A DNA stretch of 64,000 bases. Origin: Aptenodytes patagonicus. Lineage: Eukaryota > Chordata > Aves > Sphenisciformes > Spheniscidae. Under the pieces are notes generated by a model. It was not told the DNA's origin. It ran no database searches and saw nothing but the letters and a program-made list of their open reading frames with translations. How positions within the stretch are numbered: the stretch's first letter is position 1; each line of letters starts with the position of its first letter. The DNA is taken from assembly GCF_965638725.1 (NCBI RefSeq), contig NC_134963.1, forward strand, positions 11,002,501 through 11,066,500, written 5' to 3'. Below are positions 59,422-64,000 of this stretch, one piece after another. The position numbers were made by a program, and so were the translations under genes.

Positions 59422-59725
59422 ACAGCATCACTGCTGCTGTCCCTGCTACCACAGTAATAGACAGCCTCGTCCTCGGCTTGGACCCCAGTGATGGTTAACG
59501 TGCCCGTGGAGCCGGACGTGGAGCCGGAGAATCGCGAAGGGATGTCCGAGGGTCTGTTGGTGTTATCGTAGATCACAGTGACGGGGGCACTGCCAGGAAC
59601 CTTCTGCTGGTACCAGCCAACAGCATAACTGCTGCTGCCGCCCCCGGAGCAGGTGATCCGGATGGTTTCTCCCGGGTTCGCTGACACCGAGGACGGCTGA
59701 GTCAGCGCTGCCTGGACCAGGGAAC
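59422..59725 (-). pseudogene. V10: donor cassette
   Basis: Open V exon: [17 protein letters not shown]1 [13 protein letters not shown]2 DNTNRPS (shared with V5 and V12), CDR3 [10 protein letters not shown]. The heptamer position reads TGTAGTG. The acceptor is intact and the leader absent. Its upstream flank runs into the LTR fragment at 59846. Confidence 0.86.
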
Positions 59726-59845
59726 CTGGAGAGGGAGAGGAGAGAGGGGAGGAGACGGGGGTCAGGCAGTGCCCCAGGAGCACAGCCCTCCCTGGGCAGT
59801 GGGACAGGGAATGCCACAATCAGAGGAGAACAGACCCGGACGTGG

Positions 59846-60115
59846 TGTCCTGGTCTTGGCTGGGATAGAGTTAATTTTCTTCCCAGTAGCTGGTACAGTG
59901 CTGTGGTTTGGATTTAGGACAAGGATAATGTTGATAACACACTGATGTTTTAGTTGTTGCTAGGCCGTGCTTACGCTAGTCAAGGACTGTTCAGCTTCCC
60001 GTGCTCTACCAACTGAGAAGGCTGGAGGTGCACGAGAAGCTGGGAGGGGGCACAGCCAGGACAGCTGGCCCAAACTGGCCAGAGGGATATTCCATACCAT
60101 GGGACATCATGCTCA
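59846..60115 (+). mobile_element. Truncated LTR, U3 part only, copy 1
   Basis: The first 270 bp of the LTR family at 36046. It ends at GCTCA exactly where the full element continues into its TATA box, and is joined directly to V11 3' flank. The same junction occurs at 62282. Confidence 0.92.
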
Positions 60116-60168
60116 TTTTCTCTGATTTTGGAGTCTGTGTCTCACTTCCTATTACACATTGTCACCAG

Positions 60169-60460
60169 ACACCATAGCTGCTGCCATCGTAGCCACCACA
60201 GTAATAGACAGCCTCGTCCTCGGCTTGGACCCCAGTGATGGTTAACGTGCTCGTGGAGCCGGACGTGGAGCCGGAGAATCGCGAAGGGATGTCCGAGGGT
60301 CTCTTGTCATTAGCATAGATCACAGTGACGGGGGCACTGCCAGGAACCTTCTGCTGGAACCAGCCATAGTCGTTGTTAATCTTGGAGCAGGATATCCAAG
60401 TGTTTACTCTTGGGGACATGTACATTGAGGGTGGCTCGGTAGGCCCTGCCTGCAGACCAG
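60169..60460 (-). pseudogene. V11: mosaic V with decayed framework 1
   Basis: From framework 2 onward ([14 protein letters not shown] to [14 protein letters not shown]) it matches the other cassettes almost perfectly, with CDR2 ANDKRPS. Framework 1 is heavily altered: [20 protein letters not shown], then SCSKINND. Its start has lost about 13 bp and the acceptor. The sharp change suggests a boundary between an old decayed V and a newer converted tract. Confidence 0.88.
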
Positions 60461-61588
60461 AGAGGGAGAGGAGAGAGGGGAGAAGACGGGGGTCAGCAAG
60501 TGCCCCAGGAGCACAGCCCTCCCTGGGCAGCGGGACAGTGACGGGACTCCTCTGCCTGCAGGCACATGGATGGGACACCCTGGGTGCAGCCCCAAGCCCA
60601 GGCGCTCCCTGAGGGGTGGCTGTAGCCAGAGGCTGGACACCCTCCCTGCCCGCTGCCCCTCGGGGCACACCTCATCCCTGTCACTGCGACCGGGCAGCCC
60701 AGGGGCACGACCTGCCGTGGGCACCCAGAGTTTGCAGCAGTCTGGAGACACCCCTGCCCATGCCCCAGATGAGGCCACGTCCAGGCCAGCAGCCAGTGGC
60801 TGCATGCAGGAGGTCCCCAGTCGGTGAGAAGCTGCATGGGGAGACAGTGTGTGACAGAGGGAATGGAGGCACCTCCAGCACAGCACGGGCTGGTGAGAGG
60901 CACCACCATGGAGACAAGAGACGGGGGACTGCCTGGGCAGGGGGCATGAGCTCCGGTGGGGACTTTCCAAGGTCAAATGTGCCCCAGGTAACACCCTCTC
61001 CCCACACACCTTCTGTCCCCACGGCAGCACAAAGCACCCAGGGCACATGGGCTCTGGCTCTTGGGCTCCTCCGCACCCCTTGGGATGAGTCAGGAACGCC
61101 CCCCAAATGCAGCCAGGCCCAGAGTACGCTGGAGGGGAACGGAAAGGGGAGACGCAGTGCCTGGCGGCTTACAGCATAGCCCTGCAATGGACAGACCTTC
61201 CCAGAGCCAATGGGTCCCTACCCAGCCCAGGGATTATCCCAAACCCCACCTCTGCTCATCTCCAAGGAAAGGCTCTCAGACACAAGAAGGACAGAAACTC
61301 CCCCTGCCCAGCAGCACGACACTACTGCCCCATGGAAACCATGGCTTGCATGTGCCTGGGGCAAGGCAGGAGGTGCTCAGCACCACACACCGACACTGCA
61401 CTGGTAGCACCAGAGGGGAGGTGGCATCAGGACAGAGATGCAGGCAAAACCCTGCAAAGGCAGAGCCAGAACAGGTGCAAGTGCAAAAGGGAGCCAACTG
61501 CCTACCCTCTGCAGCTCTTCCCCACACAGGGGAGGCGTAGGAACAAACAGGACAGAAAAAACTAATCTCAGCATCACCATGACCCTGA
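60461..61588. other. V11 to V12 interval
   Basis: No gene, V relic or repeat recognised. Confidence 0.4.
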
Positions 61589-61892
61589 CCAGCATTGCTG
61601 CTGCCGTCCCAGCCACCGCAGTAATAGACAGCCTCGTCCTCGGCTTGGACCCCAGTGATGGTTAACGTGCCCGTGGTGCCGGACTGGGATCCGGAGAATC
61701 GCGAAGGGATGTCTGAGGGTCTATTGGTGTTATCGTAGATCACAGTGACGGGGGCACTGCCAGGAACCTTCTGCTGGTACCAGCCATAGTAGCTGCCGCT
61801 GCTGCCGCCCCCGGAGCAGGTGATCCGGACGGTTTCTCCTGGGTTCGCTGACACCGAGGACGGCTGAGTCAGCGCTGCCTGGACCAGGGAAC
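61589..61892 (-). pseudogene. V12: donor cassette
   Basis: Open V exon with intact acceptor: [17 protein letters not shown]1 [17 protein letters not shown] framework 2, CDR2 DNTNRPS, SGTTGTL framework 3, CDR3 [11 protein letters not shown]. It combines motifs that otherwise mark different cassettes. No leader or RSS. Its upstream flank and LTR fragment match those of V10. Confidence 0.86.
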
Positions 61893-62012
61893 CTGGAGAG
61901 GGAGAGGAGAGAGGGGAGGAGACGGGGGTCAGGCAGTGCCCCAGGAGCACAGCCCTCCCTGGGCAGTGGGACAGGGAATGCCACAATCAGAGGAGAACAG
62001 ACCCGGACGTGA

Positions 62013-62282
62013 TGTCCTGGTCTCGGCTGGGATAGAGTTAATTTTCTTCCTGGTAGCTGGTACAGTGCTGTGGTTTGGATTTAGGATGAGAATAATGTTG
62101 AAAACACACCGGTGTTTTAGCTGTTGCTAAGCAGTGCTTACACTAGCCAAGGACTGTTCAGCTTTCCGTGCTGTACCGACCGAGAAGGCTGGAGGTGCAC
62201 GAGAAGCTGGGAGGGGGCACAGCCAGGACAGCTGGCCCAAACTGGCCAGAGGGATATTCCATACCATGGGACATCATGCTCA
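62013..62282 (+). mobile_element. Truncated LTR, U3 part only, copy 2
   Basis: Same 270-bp piece and same right-hand junction as 59846-60115, at a constant offset of 2167. The copy therefore spread by duplication of the V10-LTR-V11 module, not by a second insertion. Confidence 0.92.
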
Positions 62283-62337
62283 TTTTCTCTGATTTTGGAG
62301 TCTGTGTCTCACTTCCTATTACACATTGTCACCAGAC

Positions 62338-62639
62338 ACCATAGCTGCTGCCATCGTAGCCACCACAGTAATAGACAGCCTCGTCCTCGGCTTGGACCCC
62401 AGTGATGGTTAACGTGCCCGTGGTGCCGGACTTGGATCCGGAGAATCGCGAAGGGATGTCTGAGGGTCTCTTGTTGCTCTCATAGATCACAGTGACAGGG
62501 CCACTGCCAGGAACCTTCTGCTGGTACCAGCCAACATAGCTGCTGCTGCTGCCGCCCCCGGAGCAGGTGATCCGGACGGTTTCTCCCAGGTTCGCTGACA
62601 CCGAGGACGGCTGAGTCAGCGCTGCCTGGACCAGGGAAC
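62338..62639 (-). pseudogene. V13: donor cassette, mosaic
   Basis: Open V exon: [14 protein letters not shown]1 [17 protein letters not shown] framework 2 (half V1-type, half V6-type), CDR2 ESNKRPS, SGTTGTL, CDR3 [11 protein letters not shown] as in V11. Its upstream side matches V5 while its downstream side matches V11. The acceptor is intact. No leader, no RSS. Confidence 0.86.
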
Positions 62640-62647
62640 CTGGAGAG

Positions 62648-64000
62648 GGAGAGGAGAGAGGGGAGGAGACGGGACTTGGCCCCAGGAGCACAGCCCTCCC
62701 CAGGCAGCGGGAAAGGGACAGGGCTCCTGTGCCCAGAGACCATGATGCCATGGAGGGACCCAGAGCCCCGCACACAGAGCCCAAGGCCAGAGCGCGAGGG
62801 TCCTGCAAGGAGAAGCGGCAGCAGCAAGAAGAGGGGTAATGCCAGAGTCGGTGCCTCCGTCGTGCTGACCAGCACTGCTGCCATCGTTGCTACCACAGTA
62901 ATAGACAGCCTCGTCCTCGGCTTGGACCCCAGTGATGGTTAACGTGCCCGTGGTGCCGGACGCGGAGCCAGAGAATCGTGAAGGGATGTCCGAGGGTCTC
63001 TTGTTGTCATTGTAGATCACAGTGACAGGGCCACTCCCAGGTGTCTTCTGCTGGTACCAGCCGACACCACTGCCGCTGCTACCCCCGGAGCAGGTGATCC
63101 AGACGGTTTCTCCCGGGTTCGCTGACATCGAGGGCGGCTGAGTCAGTGCTGCCTGGACCAGGGAACCCGGAGAAGGAGAGGAGAGAGGGCAGAAGACGGG
63201 GGTCAGGCAGTGCCCCAGGAGCACAGCCCTCCCTGGGCAGCGGGACGGGGATGGGCCCCCTGAGCCCAAAGGCCCCAGCCAGGCACAGCCAGTCCGGCCG
63301 TGGGTGAGCACCATGAGGAGGAGAGGGGCCCAGGCCACGGCGTCATGCCACCAGCTCTGCGTCCCCACGCCGATGGGGCTGTGCCATGGACCCCGACTCC
63401 CTCTTAAGCCCCCGCATGCCTGGGCACGGCCCCTCCGTGGAAACGTGGCCCCCAACGTTCACTGGCAGCTCCTGTCCCAGTGCTCCCCCTGCCCACTGCA
63501 GGCACGTCTCTGGCCCACCAAAAGGCACCGAGGTCGCTCTGGGCCGCCTGCTCCCTGGGCCACTCAGCTGGCAAAACCAGGTCCTGCTTCACACCAGGGC
63601 ACCACAACCGCGTTTCTCTCAGGAGCCACAAGACTGTGACGAGCTGGATCGAGGTGTCCGGGCAAGTGCTCCTCGACTCTGGTTTTGGTAAATACAGCCT
63701 TAGCCAAGACACGTGCCAAGGGATGGCCGAAACACTTTTCTGCCCTGCCTTGCTGAAGCGGCCTCTGCAGCCGCCTTAGCCCGGCCTGCGTCCCTGGCCT
63801 CACCCACCCTTAGAGCATCCCTCTGCGGCAGCACAGCTCCTCCAGCCGCGCTCCCGCTCCCCTTCCCCTCCCGCCCCGGGCGCTTCTCCGCGGGGCTCCG
63901 CACCCGTGGCCGGCCCAGCACAAGCCCGCAGTGCACCCCCACTGCAGGCTGGTGCTCCGAGACCTCCCGGGCCAGGGGCCAGGATTGCTCCACCAGCACA
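62648..64000. repeat. Segmental duplication, copy B (paired with 54364-55716)
   Basis: Near-identical second copy of the V6-containing segment, running off the end of the window. Confidence 0.93.
62869..63166 (-). pseudogene. V14: relict leader, dead acceptor (duplicate of V6)
   Basis: Open V exon: [14 protein letters not shown]1 [16 protein letters not shown] framework 2, CDR2 NDNKRPS, CDR3 [10 protein letters not shown]. The acceptor is GG instead of AG. The relict leader with GTG in place of ATG starts at 63338, and the octamer site is mutated as in V6. It differs from V6 mainly in CDR1 and CDR2 although the flanks are almost identical. Confidence 0.88.

Noticed and set aside
1-64000. CRISPR arrays, rRNA and tRNA genes
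   Set aside because: No regularly spaced identical repeats with unique spacers and no RNA-gene signature seen. The window is vertebrate nuclear DNA.

Overview
The window is avian nuclear DNA. Three lines of evidence support this: genes with GT-AG introns, CR1 LINE tails and avian-type solo LTRs, and the gene order DGCR2 - CA15 - immunoglobulin lambda (IGL). The IGL locus looks like the bird gene-conversion type, with a short J-C region and many V cassettes. No species can be named from the sequence.

Layout. 1-12 kb (+): the last five coding exons and 3'UTR of DGCR2, covering the end of the C-type lectin domain, a VWFC domain, a transmembrane segment and a PPxY-rich tail. 12-20.5 kb: intergenic, GC rising. 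20.5-28.5 kb (+): a complete eight-exon carbonic anhydrase of the secreted/GPI-anchored type (CA15), 326 codons plus stop, with all zinc ligands and a solo LTR in intron 2. 28.5-40 kb: intergenic, with a CpG-rich patch, a second solo LTR with perfect 5-bp target duplications, a minisatellite and a CR1 bracketed by long direct repeats. 40-64 kb (-): the IGL locus. Going upstream in transcription from 40.1 kb these are C1, J1, C2, a decayed J2, then fourteen V segments, all in the same orientation.

How the IGL parts fit. J1 has a canonical 12-bp-spacer RSS and splices in frame to C1, which ends in the usual interchain cysteine. V1 and V2 each have an octamer promoter, TATA-like box, leader exon, short intron, open V exon and canonical 23-bp-spacer RSS. 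Both therefore look able to rearrange to J1, unlike the single functional V of chicken. V3 keeps promoter and leader but has lost the CAC of its heptamer. V4-V14 are progressively stripped cassettes without a usable leader, acceptor or RSS, but with open reading frames. That is what is expected of donors for AID-driven gene conversion. The locus also holds relics: J2/C2 (C2 has lost the terminal Cys and gained another), a decayed third constant segment between V3 and V4, V fragments, and duplicated V modules that carried an LTR piece with them. The terminal exon of a non-immunoglobulin gene that I cannot name lies between V6 and V7.

Exon boundaries come from reading splice sites and checking codon phase by eye. 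Family assignments come from recognising the proteins, not from a search.
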